From: Inhella gelatinilytica | Lineage (GTDB): Bacteria; Pseudomonadota; Gammaproteobacteria; Burkholderiales; Burkholderiaceae_C | DNA length: 64,000 nucleotides | Direction of reading: 5' to 3' | Assembly: GCF_016093295.1 (NCBI RefSeq) | Contig: NZ_JAEDAL010000001.1 | Coordinates: forward strand, 620,001 to 684,000 | Shown: piece by piece, positions 15,806 to 24,263 of the stretch | How positions within the stretch are numbered: the first letter of the stretch is position 1 | Layout: each line of letters starts with the position of its first letter | The notes under the pieces: model-generated | Database searches by the model: none | Told to the model about the DNA's origin: nothing | Seen by the model: the letters and a program-made list of their open reading frames with translations, nothing else | Translations under genes and position numbers: made by a program

Positions 15806-18177
15806 ACCGATTGCTGAACCTGCTCTTCCCTGCGGCCTTTGGGGCCGGCGTGGTGGCCCTGATCTGGGCCGCAACGGCGCAGCCCCAAGGCTTGGCCCTG
15901 GCCATGACGGGCTTGATTGCCGCGTTCTACAGCCTCGGTGCCTGGGAGTTGCGCGGCTACCGACGCGACAGCCAGGGCCTGGCGCACGCACTGGCTCATG
16001 CACTGGCCCACGCCCAGGGCGGCGGCGGCGATGCCGCTGAGACGTGGCTGACGCAGGCCCTGCCGGAGACCTTCCGCAGCAGCCTGCGCTTGCGCTTGGC
16101 CGGCCTGCCCGCGCCGCTGCCAGCCCCGGCCCTGGCGCCCGCGCTGGCCGCGCTCCTGGTGCTGCTGGGCATGCTGGGGACCTTCATCGGCCTGGTGCAG
16201 ACGCTGGGCGGCACGGCCCAAGCCCTGCGCGCGACGGCGGACCTGGTCGCCATGCGCGCGGCCCTGACCACGCCCGTGCAGGGCCTGGGCCTGGCCTTTG
16301 GCTGTTCCGTCGCGGGTGTGGCCAGCTCGGCCATGCTGGGCCTGATGGCCGCCCTGGCGCGGCGGGAACGCCTGGCCGTGGCGCAGCAGCTTGACACGGC
16401 CCTGGCCCACGGCCCGCTGCAGCCCTGGACCGCCGCCGCGCGCGAAGCGGCCCAGCAGGCGGCGCAGGCCCAGGAGCAGCTGCATGCCATGCTGAAGGTG
16501 CAGGAGGCCACCCAGGCGCGCCAGCAGCAGCGGGCCGAGGAGCACAGCGCCTTGATCGCCCAGCTGCGCGCCCTCGCCGACCAACAAGCCCGCGACCAGG
16601 CCGACTTCAAACGGCAGTTCAGCGCCGAATGGCTGGCCGAGCAGCAGCGCTTTCACACGTCGGCCGACCAGCGCTTTGGCGCCCTGGCCGCGGCGGTAGA
16701 GCACAGCCTGAGCAGCGCCCTGCAGCAAGCCCTGACGGCCAGCGCCCAGCACGCGGCTGACACCCTGCGCCCCGCCGTGCTGCAGACGCTGGATGCGCTC
16801 GGGGCTCAAGCCGCCCAAGTGCAGCACCAGTTGGCGGCGCAGTTGCAGCAGCAGCTCCAGGGGCTGGATCAGGCCTTGACGGCCAGTGCGGCCCGCGTGG
16901 AGCAAAGCCTCACGGCCAGCGCCGCGGGCCAGGCGCGCCAGCTGGAAGCGCAGGCGGCGCAGATGGCCACGCACACCCAGGCCTTGGCGGCGCAGGTGCA
17001 GCAGACCCTGGCGCAGCAGACCGAAGGCGCTCGCGAGCAGGCCCAGGCCCTGCAGACGGCGCTCACCCATGCGGCCCACACGGCCAGCCAGCAGCTCAGC
17101 ACCCAGGTTCAACACCACTGCGAGCAACTGAGCACCAGCGCGCTCACCGCCCAAGCCGCCCTGCGCGACGGCGCAGCCCAGGTGCAGGCCAGCCTGCAGG
17201 CCAGCACGGCGCAGCAGCAGGAGGCCCTGACCCACACCCTCGGACAGGCCCAGCACGCCTTGACGCAGGCCCTCGCGGACGTCGCCGCGCAATGGCGCGA
17301 AACCCAGGCCACCAGCCTGGCCCTCAGCCGCAGCGGCGCCGAACACATGGCCGTGCAGTTGCAGCAGCAGAGCGACAGCTTGCTCCAGCGCCTGGAGGCC
17401 CAGCAGCACGCGCTCCAAGCCCAGGCCGCCACCCACGATGGCGAGCGGCTTCAAGCCTGGGCCCAGGCCCTGGCCCAGCAAGGGGCCAGCCTGCAAGCGG
17501 CGTGGCAAGCCAGCAGCCAGGCCCTGCAAGACGCCCAGCAAGCGCAAAGCGAGGCAGTGGCCCGGACGGCGCAAACCGTCGTGGCCCAGGCCGAAGCCCA
17601 GGCGCGCCACACGGTGCAAGAGGTCAGTGCCCTGCTGCAACAGGCCGCTGAGGCCCCGCGCGCCGCGGCCGAGGTGGTCAGCAGCTTGCGCGAGCAGCTC
17701 TCGCGCAGCCTGGCGCAAGACACGGCGCAGCTGGCCGAACGGGCCGAGCTGATGCAAACCCTGCACACGCTCACCACCGCGCTGCAACAGGCCGCCGGCG
17801 AGCAGCGCCAGGCCATCGATCACCTGGTCCAAGGTGCGGCCACCCAGCTCGCCGCCCTGAGCGAGCGCTTCAGCCAGGACCTGGGCGCCACCCGCGAACA
17901 CCTCGCCGAGGCCAGCGTTCAACTGGCGGGCAGCGCCGCCGAGCTGGGCAGCTTGGGCGAGGGCTTTGCGGCCGCCGTCACGCAGTTCCAGGGCGTCAGC
18001 GAAACCTTGAGCGCGCAGCTGGCCCGCTTGCACGAGGGGCTGACACAGGCGCAGGCCCGCAGCGACGACCAATTGGCCTACACCGTGGCCCAGGCGCGCG
18101 AGCTGATCGAGCTCTGCCTGCTCCAGCAAAAGCAGGTGCTGGACGCGCTGCAGGGCGCCGCCGCAGAGGGGGCTTAA
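15802..18177 (+). CDS. DUF802 protein: MotA/TolQ/ExbB-like stator with ~600-residue coiled-coil tail
   Basis: The 791-residue protein has four predicted membrane segments (about residues 8-25, 31-50, 111-134 and 158-185). The third contains LLGMLGTFIGLVQTLGG, the MotA/TolQ/ExbB signature. The fourth follows ALTTPVQGLGLAFG, which corresponds to the pore-lining TolQ/ExbB segment. From about 190 to the end the protein is an Ala/Gln/Leu-rich, cysteine-poor helical tail, predicted as extended coiled coil with DUF802-type repeats. The layout (membrane stator plus long cytoplasmic tail, followed by a MotB/OmpA-like gene) mirrors ZorA of the Zorya defence system. It overlaps the upstream gene by 4 bp and the next starts 3 bp after its stop. 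An ion-driven motor is inferred; the output is unknown. Confidence 0.85.
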   Translation: MNRLLNLLFPAAFGAGVVALIWAATAQPQGLALAMTGLIAAFYSLGAWELRGYRRDSQGLAHALAHALAHAQGGGGDAAETWLTQALPETFRSSLRLRLAGLPAPLPAPALAPALAALLVLLGMLGTFIGLVQTLGGTAQALRATADLVAMRAALTTPVQGLGLAFGCSVAGVASSAMLGLMAALARRERLAVAQQLDTALAHGPLQPWTAAAREAAQQAAQAQEQLHAMLKVQEATQARQQQRAEEHSALIAQLRALADQQARDQADFKRQFSAEWLAEQQRFHTSADQRFGALAAAVEHSLSSALQQALTASAQHAADTLRPAVLQTLDALGAQAAQVQHQLAAQLQQQLQGLDQALTASAARVEQSLTASAAGQARQLEAQAAQMATHTQALAAQVQQTLAQQTEGAREQAQALQTALTHAAHTASQQLSTQVQHHCEQLSTSALTAQAALRDGAAQVQASLQASTAQQQEALTHTLGQAQHALTQALADVAAQWRETQATSLALSRSGAEHMAVQLQQQSDSLLQRLEAQQHALQAQAATHDGERLQAWAQALAQQGASLQAAWQASSQALQDAQQAQSEAVARTAQTVVAQAEAQARHTVQEVSALLQQAAEAPRAAAEVVSSLREQLSRSLAQDTAQLAERAELMQTLHTLTTALQQAAGEQRQAIDHLVQGAATQLAALSERFSQDLGATREHLAEASVQLAGSAAELGSLGEGFAAAVTQFQGVSETLSAQLARLHEGLTQAQARSDDQLAYTVAQARELIELCLLQQKQVLDALQGAAAEGA

Positions 18178-18180
18178 GCC

Positions 18181-18894
18181 GTGGCCCTGGACCTGCTCAG
18201 CGACGACAGCAGCGGCGGCCAACCCGCCTCGGTCTGGGCGGCTTTTGCCGACCTGATGGTGGGCGTGCTCGGCGCCTTTGTGCTGATCTTGGCCCTGGCC
18301 TTGGTCACCCAAATGGACCTGGCCAGCCGGCTCGAAGAAGAAACCCGCCAGCGCCAGCTCGAAGCCCAGCGGCGCGAGCTCTTGGAGCGCGCCCTGGCCG
18401 GCCCCCTGGCGAGCGGCTTGATCCAGCTGAATGAAGGCCGCATCGGCATCAGCGGCAATGTGCTGTTCGCGCCCGGCTCGGACCAGTTGCACACCGAGGG
18501 GCGCGCGCTTTTGCGCAGCCTGGCCGAACCGCTGGCCGGCTATTTGGCGGCCCGCGACGAGGTGCTGATGGTCAGCGGCTTCACCGACGACCGGCCGGTG
18601 CGCAGCGGCAATGGCCGGTATGCCGACAACTGGGAACTCTCGGCCTTGCGAGCCCTCACCGTCACCCGTACCCTGCTGGCCGATGGCCTGCCGTCCGGCG
18701 CGGTGTTTGCGGCCGCTTTCGGGCCGGAACAACCCGTGGCCTCGAACGACGACGCGGCCGGCCGGGCGCTGAATCGCCGCGTGGAGTTGGCGCCGATGCC
18801 CAAGCGGGCCCGCGCCGAAAGCGGCCGTGCCGGCGAGACCGCGGCATCGGGCGTCGCCCCTGGTGCGGCCGCCCGCGCCGCCTCCACCCCTTGA
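18181..18894 (+). CDS. OmpA/MotB-like peptidoglycan-binding stator partner
   Basis: The 237-residue protein starts at a GTG 3 bp after the previous stop. A single N-terminal membrane helix (about residues 20-42) begins with FADLMVGV. Its Asp24 sits where MotB and ZorB carry the proton-binding Asp. A charged coiled coil follows, then an OmpA-like domain from about 80 to 205 (GNVLFAPGSDQLHTEG, VSGFTDDRPV, ELSALRALTVTR, LNRRVEL). OmpA domains of this type anchor to peptidoglycan in the periplasm. Together with the upstream DUF802 protein it makes a MotA5-MotB2-like stator by analogy. The C-terminus (after 205) is Ala/Arg-rich and probably disordered. Confidence 0.88.
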   Translation: MALDLLSDDSSGGQPASVWAAFADLMVGVLGAFVLILALALVTQMDLASRLEEETRQRQLEAQRRELLERALAGPLASGLIQLNEGRIGISGNVLFAPGSDQLHTEGRALLRSLAEPLAGYLAARDEVLMVSGFTDDRPVRSGNGRYADNWELSALRALTVTRTLLADGLPSGAVFAAAFGPEQPVASNDDAAGRALNRRVELAPMPKRARAESGRAGETAASGVAPGAAARAASTP

Positions 18895-19511
18895 GCGCTC
18901 AGCCGCCCGCCATGGAACTGGATCTGGACGCCCTGCACGCTGAACTGGCCCCGGCCCCCGCCGCGCACCGGGCCCGCCTGTTGGGCTTGGCGCAGCGCGC
19001 CGCCGCCGCGCCCGCCGGGAGCACCTTGCAGGCCTGGCTGGTTCGGCGGCTCACCGCGCTGCGACAAATGCCCCCGCCGGTGCCCGTGGCCGCAGTTCCG
19101 CCTGTCGTGCCGGTGCCCACCGCGCGCGCCCATCCGCTGGCCGCCCTGCGCGCTGCCCTGCCGCAGCGCGACCCCGCTGCCGAGCCCCTGGTGCTGCAGA
19201 CCGACCGGCGCCGCTGGACCCGCCTGCGCCTTGCGCAGCGCCTGCAAGCGCCGGCCCCCCCGGCCGCCGACGCCCCGCAACTCGGCCCGCTGCACGCGCA
19301 AGTGCTGGTGCCCGCCGCGCTGGCCGAACTCGCCGCCCTATCGCCCGAGTACCTCGCCCGGCTGCTGGCGCAATGGGATCAACTGGCCGCACTGGGCAGT
19401 GACATCGCGCCCGAGGCGCCTAGGGCGCCCAAAGCGGCCCGCAGCCCGACCCGGAAGCCTGCAGCCTCCAGCCCGTCCTCCAGCAAACCCACCCGCAAAC
19501 CCACCCGCTGA
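18891..19511 (+). CDS. DUF2894 family protein, last gene of motor-like operon
   Basis: The 206-residue protein overlaps the OmpA-like gene by 4 bp (TTGA; TTG start at 18891). A downstream in-frame ATG at 18912 is an alternative. It shows DUF2894 features: an N-terminal helical segment (MELDLDALHAELA), a Pro-rich linker near 70-90, a conserved-looking RRRWTRLRLAQRL region, and LSPEYLARLLAQWDQLAAL near the end. The tail is Lys/Ser/Pro-rich (KPAASSPSSSKPTRKPTR), likely disordered. No signal or membrane helix is seen. Its fixed position after a MotA/MotB-like pair suggests a cytoplasmic partner. Function is unknown. Confidence 0.8.
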   Translation: MSAQPPAMELDLDALHAELAPAPAAHRARLLGLAQRAAAAPAGSTLQAWLVRRLTALRQMPPPVPVAAVPPVVPVPTARAHPLAALRAALPQRDPAAEPLVLQTDRRRWTRLRLAQRLQAPAPPAADAPQLGPLHAQVLVPAALAELAALSPEYLARLLAQWDQLAALGSDIAPEAPRAPKAARSPTRKPAASSPSSSKPTRKPTR

Positions 19512-19536
19512 GCCCACTGCTGCGGTGGGGCCTCAC

Positions 19537-20265
19537 TCACGCTTCGACCGGGTGACGCATCCAGTAATTGGGGTCTTCGTACCGGCCGGTATCGCGCTCG
19601 CAGTCGATGTGGACCGGCTGCAAGGCGCCGGGCACGACATAGGGGCCGGTCTCGGGGAAGGTCAGGCCCGTCCACGCCTCCCAGTCCGCCACGCGGCCCT
19701 GCACCGTCAGGGTGCTCGGCGCCACGGCCAGCCCCTGGGCTCCCAGCTTCTGGTGCACGCGCAGCCAGGGGTCGAGCAGGTCGCCATCGGCCCGCCGCCA
19801 AGTGACGTATCGGTCCATCGGGGCGAGGGGGTAGCGGGCCTTCCAGGTGGGGCGCACCGGGGCGATCAGATGAGCGTAGCCGTGACGGCGCGCCACGGCC
19901 TTCATGGCCAGCAGCACCGCACGGCTCAAGCCCTGCCCGCGCTGCTCGGGGTCCACCATCGCGGCCAGCGCCGAGAACGCCGTGGCGCCGTCCTCCCGCG
20001 ACCGCGCCAGGATGGCCTCGATGGTCGGCGGCAAGTCCGCCACCGAGCCGTCCCACACCAGCGGCACCAGGTGGCCCACCGCCAGCAGCCGGTCCGCCGT
20101 GTCGCACAGCAGCACCTGATGGTGGGCGAATTCGCCGAACAAGCGGTCCCAGCCCGGCACGCCATTCATCAAGAAGCGCGGCCAGGATTGAACGCTCAGC
20201 CGGTCGATGTCGGCCAGCCGGTCGGGGCGCTCGGCCAGGGTGTGGACCCGAAGCTGCGGCGCCAT
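19537..20265 (-). CDS. GNAT-fold N-acetyltransferase
   Basis: The 242-residue protein has a GNAT acetyl-CoA-binding motif VDPEQRGQGLSRAVLLAMKA near residues 109-128, preceded by a strand ending in AMVDP. The rest gives LIAPVRPTWKARYP and a C-terminal NYWMRHPVEA. The substrate is not apparent. The ATG at 20265 is 5 bp after the upstream membrane gene's stop, so the two are one unit. The longer frame upstream reads in shadow-like composition and is not used. Confidence 0.75.
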   Translation of the reverse strand: MAPQLRVHTLAERPDRLADIDRLSVQSWPRFLMNGVPGWDRLFGEFAHHQVLLCDTADRLLAVGHLVPLVWDGSVADLPPTIEAILARSREDGATAFSALAAMVDPEQRGQGLSRAVLLAMKAVARRHGYAHLIAPVRPTWKARYPLAPMDRYVTWRRADGDLLDPWLRVHQKLGAQGLAVAPSTLTVQGRVADWEAWTGLTFPETGPYVVPGALQPVHIDCERDTGRYEDPNYWMRHPVEA

Positions 20266-20269
20266 CGCG

Positions 20270-20869
20270 TCAAACTCGGGCTGCCGTGCGGGCCTCGTCC
20301 ACGCCCCCATGGGCACGCGGCTCGGCACGCCCCGGCCGCACCACGGCCTCCCCCAGCACAAGGCCAAACGCCACCTCCACCGCCCCGCCCAGCGCAGCGG
20401 CCCAGGCGGGCGCCAGGCCCACGAAGAACGCGAGTGCCGCCGCGCCCCACAGCGCCGCTCCGAGGGCCCAATAAACCCGCAGGCCGTACAGGCTGGCGAA
20501 GACCAGGTAGCGGCACGCAATCGTCGCCATCATGGCGGGGAAGAAGAGTTCGGGCTTCAAGCGGTAGAGCCCATAGGCCATGGCGCACCCGAGGATCAGC
20601 CAAACGGTCGAGGCCAGGGCGAGCGCGTTGAGTCCGTTGTCGACCCCCGCCTTCCCCGAACGTCCCAGCAGCTTCAAAACCACCAAGCTCAGGGGGTAGA
20701 TCTGCGCGCCGCCGATGAGCAGCGTCCACACGCCCTGGCTGACGCCCCACTGAAAGCACACCAGCGCCGCCAACAGCCAGACAAGGCCGGAGACCAAGAC
20801 GCCCGCGGCGCCGTCCCCGTGCGCTGCACGCATGTCCGCCTGGTGGGTGTGGGTAAGGGTCAGGTTCAT
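20270..20869 (-). CDS. Multi-pass membrane protein, DUF7010-like
   Basis: The 199-residue protein has about six hydrophobic segments (for example VLVSGLVWLLAALVCFQWGV and ASTVWLILGCAMAYGLY). The conserved-looking MMATIACRYLVFASLYGLR resembles the DUF7010 family. The C-terminal 25 residues are hydrophilic. It sits just upstream of the GNAT gene on the same strand. No transport or catalytic residues are recognisable; function unknown. Confidence 0.65.
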   Translation of the reverse strand: MNLTLTHTHQADMRAAHGDGAAGVLVSGLVWLLAALVCFQWGVSQGVWTLLIGGAQIYPLSLVVLKLLGRSGKAGVDNGLNALALASTVWLILGCAMAYGLYRLKPELFFPAMMATIACRYLVFASLYGLRVYWALGAALWGAAALAFFVGLAPAWAAALGGAVEVAFGLVLGEAVVRPGRAEPRAHGGVDEARTAARV

Positions 20870-20923
20870 GCCGTTCTCCCGAAGTCGTGATGATTCATGG
20901 CTTCACGAAACGGGTCGGCCCAG

Positions 20924-20945
20924 CCGGCCCCGCAAAGCGGGCCGG
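20924..20945 (-). terminator. GC-rich hairpin after the depolymerase-like gene
   Basis: CCGGCCC and GGGCCGG form a 7-bp stem around an 8-base loop, 58 bp past the depolymerase stop on the minus strand. There is no clear T-run after it, so the terminator call is weak. Confidence 0.3.
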
Positions 20946-21002
20946 ATCATGCATGACGCGCGGGCCAGGGGGTCTACGGAAAGGCCCGGGGGGCCGAGCC
21001 CC

Positions 21003-21965
21003 TCAGCGTCGGGCCGCCAGCCGGTCCAGCATGCCCACGATGGCCTGCTGCTGCGGCCCTTCGCGGCCGGCAAAACGGGCGTCGGCATAGCCCCACCAGT
21101 CCCAACAGCCATTGACGGCGCCCGTGCCCGTCTGCGGGTAGAGCACCACCAGCCGGTTGGCCGCCGCCCAGGCGTTGAGGCCGCTGCCGCGGGCAAAGGC
21201 GTCGCCCACCGCCGCCCCATTCATGCGGCAACCGTGCAGGGCCACGTGGACGCGACAGCCCCCCGCCTCGCAAGCGCTGGGAATGAAGAGGTAGCCGGTG
21301 TCCGCCAGATCGGCGCCCGCGTGGAAGGGGCGCTGGTCAAAGGCCAGCAAGCGGCCGGATGCCCCTTCTGTGGGCGCCTGCAGCGGCCCCAGAAGGTGTT
21401 GCAGCAGGCTGCCGGCCAGGTCAAAGCCACAGGCCAGCAGGTAGGGCGGCTGCATCTGGTCGCAAGCACTGCCCGTGCCCACGGTCACCCAGCCATGGCC
21501 GGCGGGCACCTGGGTCTGCACCTGCAGGGCCAACTCGGGCCGCAGGCCTTGCAACTGGGTGGCCAAAGCCGCCGTGGTGCGGGGCGCCACGACCGCATCC
21601 TTGGCCCCCGCAAACAAATAGGCCCGCCCCTGGCGCGGCTGGGCGGGCAGCGCGCCCGCCGTGATCGCCGCTTGCGCGCGCTGCGCCAGCGTGGCCTCGT
21701 CCAGCGCCTGGCGGCCGAGGCAGGGCCCCAGGGCCTCAAACACGGATTGCGCACAGGCATAGGGCCCGCCGGCCACCGTGGCCAGCCCGCCCTCAAACCG
21801 CGGCGCCTGCGCCAGCCACAACTGCACCGCCATGTAGGCCCCCGACGAGACGCCCGACACCGAAGCCGGGCCTTCGGTCTGCAGGGCCGGCAGGGGCGCG
21901 CGGTCCTGCGCCTGGGCGGTCAGGCTGAAGCCCAGTAGCAACAGGGCGAGAAGGGGGCGAATCAT
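21003..21965 (-). CDS. Secreted PHA/PHB depolymerase-like esterase (type 2 catalytic domain)
   Basis: The 320-residue protein begins with a signal peptide (LLALLLLGFSLTAQA, cleavage near residue 19). A lipase-type box GVSSG follows almost at once (Ser40). An early box is characteristic of type 2 extracellular short-chain-length PHA depolymerases. Later segments FIPSACEAGGCRVHVALHGC, ANRLVVLYPQTG and NGCWDWWGY match the family's oxyanion and C-terminal signatures. Several Cys probably form disulfides. It ends after the catalytic domain, without a substrate-binding domain, so activity on insoluble polymer is uncertain. It is divergent from dinG, with 52 bp between the two starts. Confidence 0.82.
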   Translation of the reverse strand: MIRPLLALLLLGFSLTAQAQDRAPLPALQTEGPASVSGVSSGAYMAVQLWLAQAPRFEGGLATVAGGPYACAQSVFEALGPCLGRQALDEATLAQRAQAAITAGALPAQPRQGRAYLFAGAKDAVVAPRTTAALATQLQGLRPELALQVQTQVPAGHGWVTVGTGSACDQMQPPYLLACGFDLAGSLLQHLLGPLQAPTEGASGRLLAFDQRPFHAGADLADTGYLFIPSACEAGGCRVHVALHGCRMNGAAVGDAFARGSGLNAWAAANRLVVLYPQTGTGAVNGCWDWWGYADARFAGREGPQQQAIVGMLDRLAARR

Positions 21966-22017
21966 GGCGGCTCCGCGAATTGGCGCAGGGCATTTCAGCA
22001 CAGACAATCCGCCCCCC

Positions 22018-24174
22018 ATGCCCGCGCTCCCCGACCTCCCCGACGAACTCGAAGCCCTGTACGAGACCCTGCTGGGCACGGCTGCGGGCTCGGTGGCGCG
22101 GGCCGGGCAGCGCGAGATGCTGCACGCCATCGGCGCGCACCTGGCCGATGCCAAGTTCGAGCCCGACGTGGAGCCGCGCGTCTGCGTGGTGGAAGCCGGC
22201 ACGGGCGTGGGCAAGACGCGGGCCTACCTGGCCGCCGGCATCACGCTCGCCCGACGCGCCAGCGTGAAGCTGGTGGTCTCCACCTCCACCATCGCGCTGC
22301 AAGAGCAGGTGTTGAACAAAGACCTGCCCGAGCTGGCGCGGGCGCTGGAGGTGCCGCCCACCATCGCCCTGCTCAAGGGCCGCGGGCGCTACCTGTGCCC
22401 CGTCAAGCTGGACCAAGCCTGCAGCGGCGAGCAGACCCCCATGACGCTGGAAGACGGCAGTGCCCTGCAGGCCCCGCCGCTGGAGCGCTTTCAGGCCCTG
22501 GCCACGCGCTGGGCCAGTGGCAGTTGGAACGGCGAGCGCGACAGCCTGGGCCCCGAGGACCTGAAGCTGTGGAGCCACCTGGCGGCCGACCGCCACGCCT
22601 GCACCAGCCGCCACTGCCCGCAGTTCAACCACTGCCCTTACTTCGACGCCAAGCGCGCCGCCAGCCGCGCCGACATCCTGGTGGCCAACCACGACCTGGT
22701 GCTGGCCAGCCTGCGCTCGGATGCCTCCGCCCTGCCCAATGGCGAGCGCGCGATTTACATCTTCGACGAAGCCCATCACCTGCCCGCGACGGCGCTTTCG
22801 CACTTCGCCTGTGAAGCGTCTTTGAGCGACCGCCGCTGGCTGCAGCGGCTGGACAAGGCGCTGGATCAGGCGGCGCGCAGCCTGCGCTACCCGCTGCCCC
22901 TGGAGGGCAGCACCAGCCTCTTGAACCAGAGCCTGGACGACCTGCTGCGCGGCGTGATGGCCACTCAGGGCAACGAGGCCATCGGCCAATTGCACGAAGC
23001 GGCCGAGGCGGCCGAATCCAAGGACCTGGGAGCGGCTTCGGCCCCCGGCCAGCCCAGCACGCGCATCCGCTTCCCACAAGGTGTGCTGCCGGACGAGCTG
23101 GTGCCGCTGTGGCAGGCCGTGGAGCAGCAGGCGCAGCGCCTGCACGCCAAGGCCACGGAGCTGAGCGCGTGGATGAAGGAACTGCGCGGCGAGGACGAGG
23201 CCCTGGCCCCGGTCATCGCCCTGCACGTCACCGAGATCGGCGGGCCGTTCAAGCGCCTGAGCGACCTGCTGGAGACCGCAGAGCTGATGCTGGACAACGG
23301 CGACCCGCCCGCCGCCAAGTGGCTGGACTTCAGCGTGGGGGGCGGCAGCCTGCGCGTGGTGGCGCGCGCCTGCCCGCTCTTCGCCAGCGGGGTGCTGCGG
23401 CGCGAGCTGTGGCCGCGCATGAGCGCCGTGGTGCTGACCTCGGCCACGCTGCGCGCCCTGGGCAACTTCGACTTCTTCCTGCGCGACAGCGGCCTGCACG
23501 GCCGCCCGCATGTGCAGGCCCTCAGCGTGGCCAGCCCCTTCAACTACGCCGCCCAGGGTCGCTTCACCGTGGTGCAAACGCGCGCCAGCCCCAAGCAGCC
23601 TGCCGAGCACAACGCCGAGGTGGCACGACTCCTGGCCGAGGACCTGAAGCAAGTCGAGGCCGGCGCGCTCCTGCTGTGCGCCAGTTGGGCGCAACTGCAC
23701 ACGCTGATGGCGGCCCTGCCGGCCAGCCTCAAACGCCAATGCAAAGTGCAGGGCGAACTGGCCCGGGAGACCCAGCTGCGCGAGCACCGCGCGGCCGTGG
23801 AGCGTGGCGAGCGCAGCATCCTCGTGGGCCTGCAAAGCTTCGGTGAGGGCTTGGACCTGCCCGGCAGCTTGTGCGAGTGGGTCTTCATGCCCAAGCTGCC
23901 CTTCATGACGCCGGACGACCCGGTGCAGGAGGCCCGTGCCGAGTGGCTGGACGGCCACGGCCGCAGCAGCTTTGTGGAACTGGTCGTGCCCGCCACCGGC
24001 GTGCGCCTGAACCAGTGGGCCGGCCGCGGCATCCGCAGCGAGGCCGACCACGCCCACATCGTCTGCTACGACCCCCGCCTGGCCACCACGCCCTTCGGCA
24101 AACAACTGATGGCCGGCCTTCCCGGCTTCACCAAGGTGCTGCGGCGGGCGGATGGGAGTGAGCAGGCGCTCTAA
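22018..24174 (+). CDS. dinG: ATP-dependent DNA helicase DinG (XPD-like, Fe-S)
   Basis: The 718-residue SF2 helicase has Walker A VEAGTGVGKT at 58-67 and DEAH at 250-253. Four cysteines at 127, 195, 200 and 206 have the spacing of the E. coli DinG 4Fe-4S site. The helicase C motifs include VLTSATLRALG, LVGLQSFGEGLDLPG, and LNQWAGRGIRSEADHA. DinG unwinds 5'-to-3' on forks, D-loops and R-loops, helping to resolve replication-transcription conflicts. I use the ATG at 22018 because the family-like sequence starts there; an in-frame ATG at 21964 lies inside the divergent gene's start. No LexA box is evident upstream. Confidence 0.93.
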   Translation: MPALPDLPDELEALYETLLGTAAGSVARAGQREMLHAIGAHLADAKFEPDVEPRVCVVEAGTGVGKTRAYLAAGITLARRASVKLVVSTSTIALQEQVLNKDLPELARALEVPPTIALLKGRGRYLCPVKLDQACSGEQTPMTLEDGSALQAPPLERFQALATRWASGSWNGERDSLGPEDLKLWSHLAADRHACTSRHCPQFNHCPYFDAKRAASRADILVANHDLVLASLRSDASALPNGERAIYIFDEAHHLPATALSHFACEASLSDRRWLQRLDKALDQAARSLRYPLPLEGSTSLLNQSLDDLLRGVMATQGNEAIGQLHEAAEAAESKDLGAASAPGQPSTRIRFPQGVLPDELVPLWQAVEQQAQRLHAKATELSAWMKELRGEDEALAPVIALHVTEIGGPFKRLSDLLETAELMLDNGDPPAAKWLDFSVGGGSLRVVARACPLFASGVLRRELWPRMSAVVLTSATLRALGNFDFFLRDSGLHGRPHVQALSVASPFNYAAQGRFTVVQTRASPKQPAEHNAEVARLLAEDLKQVEAGALLLCASWAQLHTLMAALPASLKRQCKVQGELARETQLREHRAAVERGERSILVGLQSFGEGLDLPGSLCEWVFMPKLPFMTPDDPVQEARAEWLDGHGRSSFVELVVPATGVRLNQWAGRGIRSEADHAHIVCYDPRLATTPFGKQLMAGLPGFTKVLRRADGSEQAL

Positions 24175-24192
24175 GTGGTTGTTTCTGCTTGT

Positions 24193-24214
24193 GTTTCGGC
24201 ATGTTTTCCGAAAC
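24193..24214. repeat. Inverted repeat GTTTCGG-N8-CCGAAAC between dinG and parE
   Basis: This is a perfect 7-bp inverted repeat with an 8-base loop, between the convergent stops of dinG and parE. The surrounding 60 bp are AT-richer than the neighbours. There is no T-run in either direction, so it is a weak terminator candidate or a remnant of something else. Confidence 0.4.
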
Positions 24215-24263
24215 CGCTGGTTCTACCGAAAACTTCAGTCCCGTTCGCCAGCCCGTAGGAGCC

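Noticed and set aside
15637-18732. Very long open frame on the minus strand opposite the DUF802 gene
   Set aside because: It is a GC-rich shadow: the amino-acid content (Gly, Leu, Gln, Arg) has no domain signal, while the plus strand shows membrane segments, coupled starts and family matches.
15026-19511. Complete Zorya defence system
   Set aside because: Only the motor-like pair is present; no ZorC, ZorD or ZorE-type gene is adjacent, and flanking genes are ordinary.
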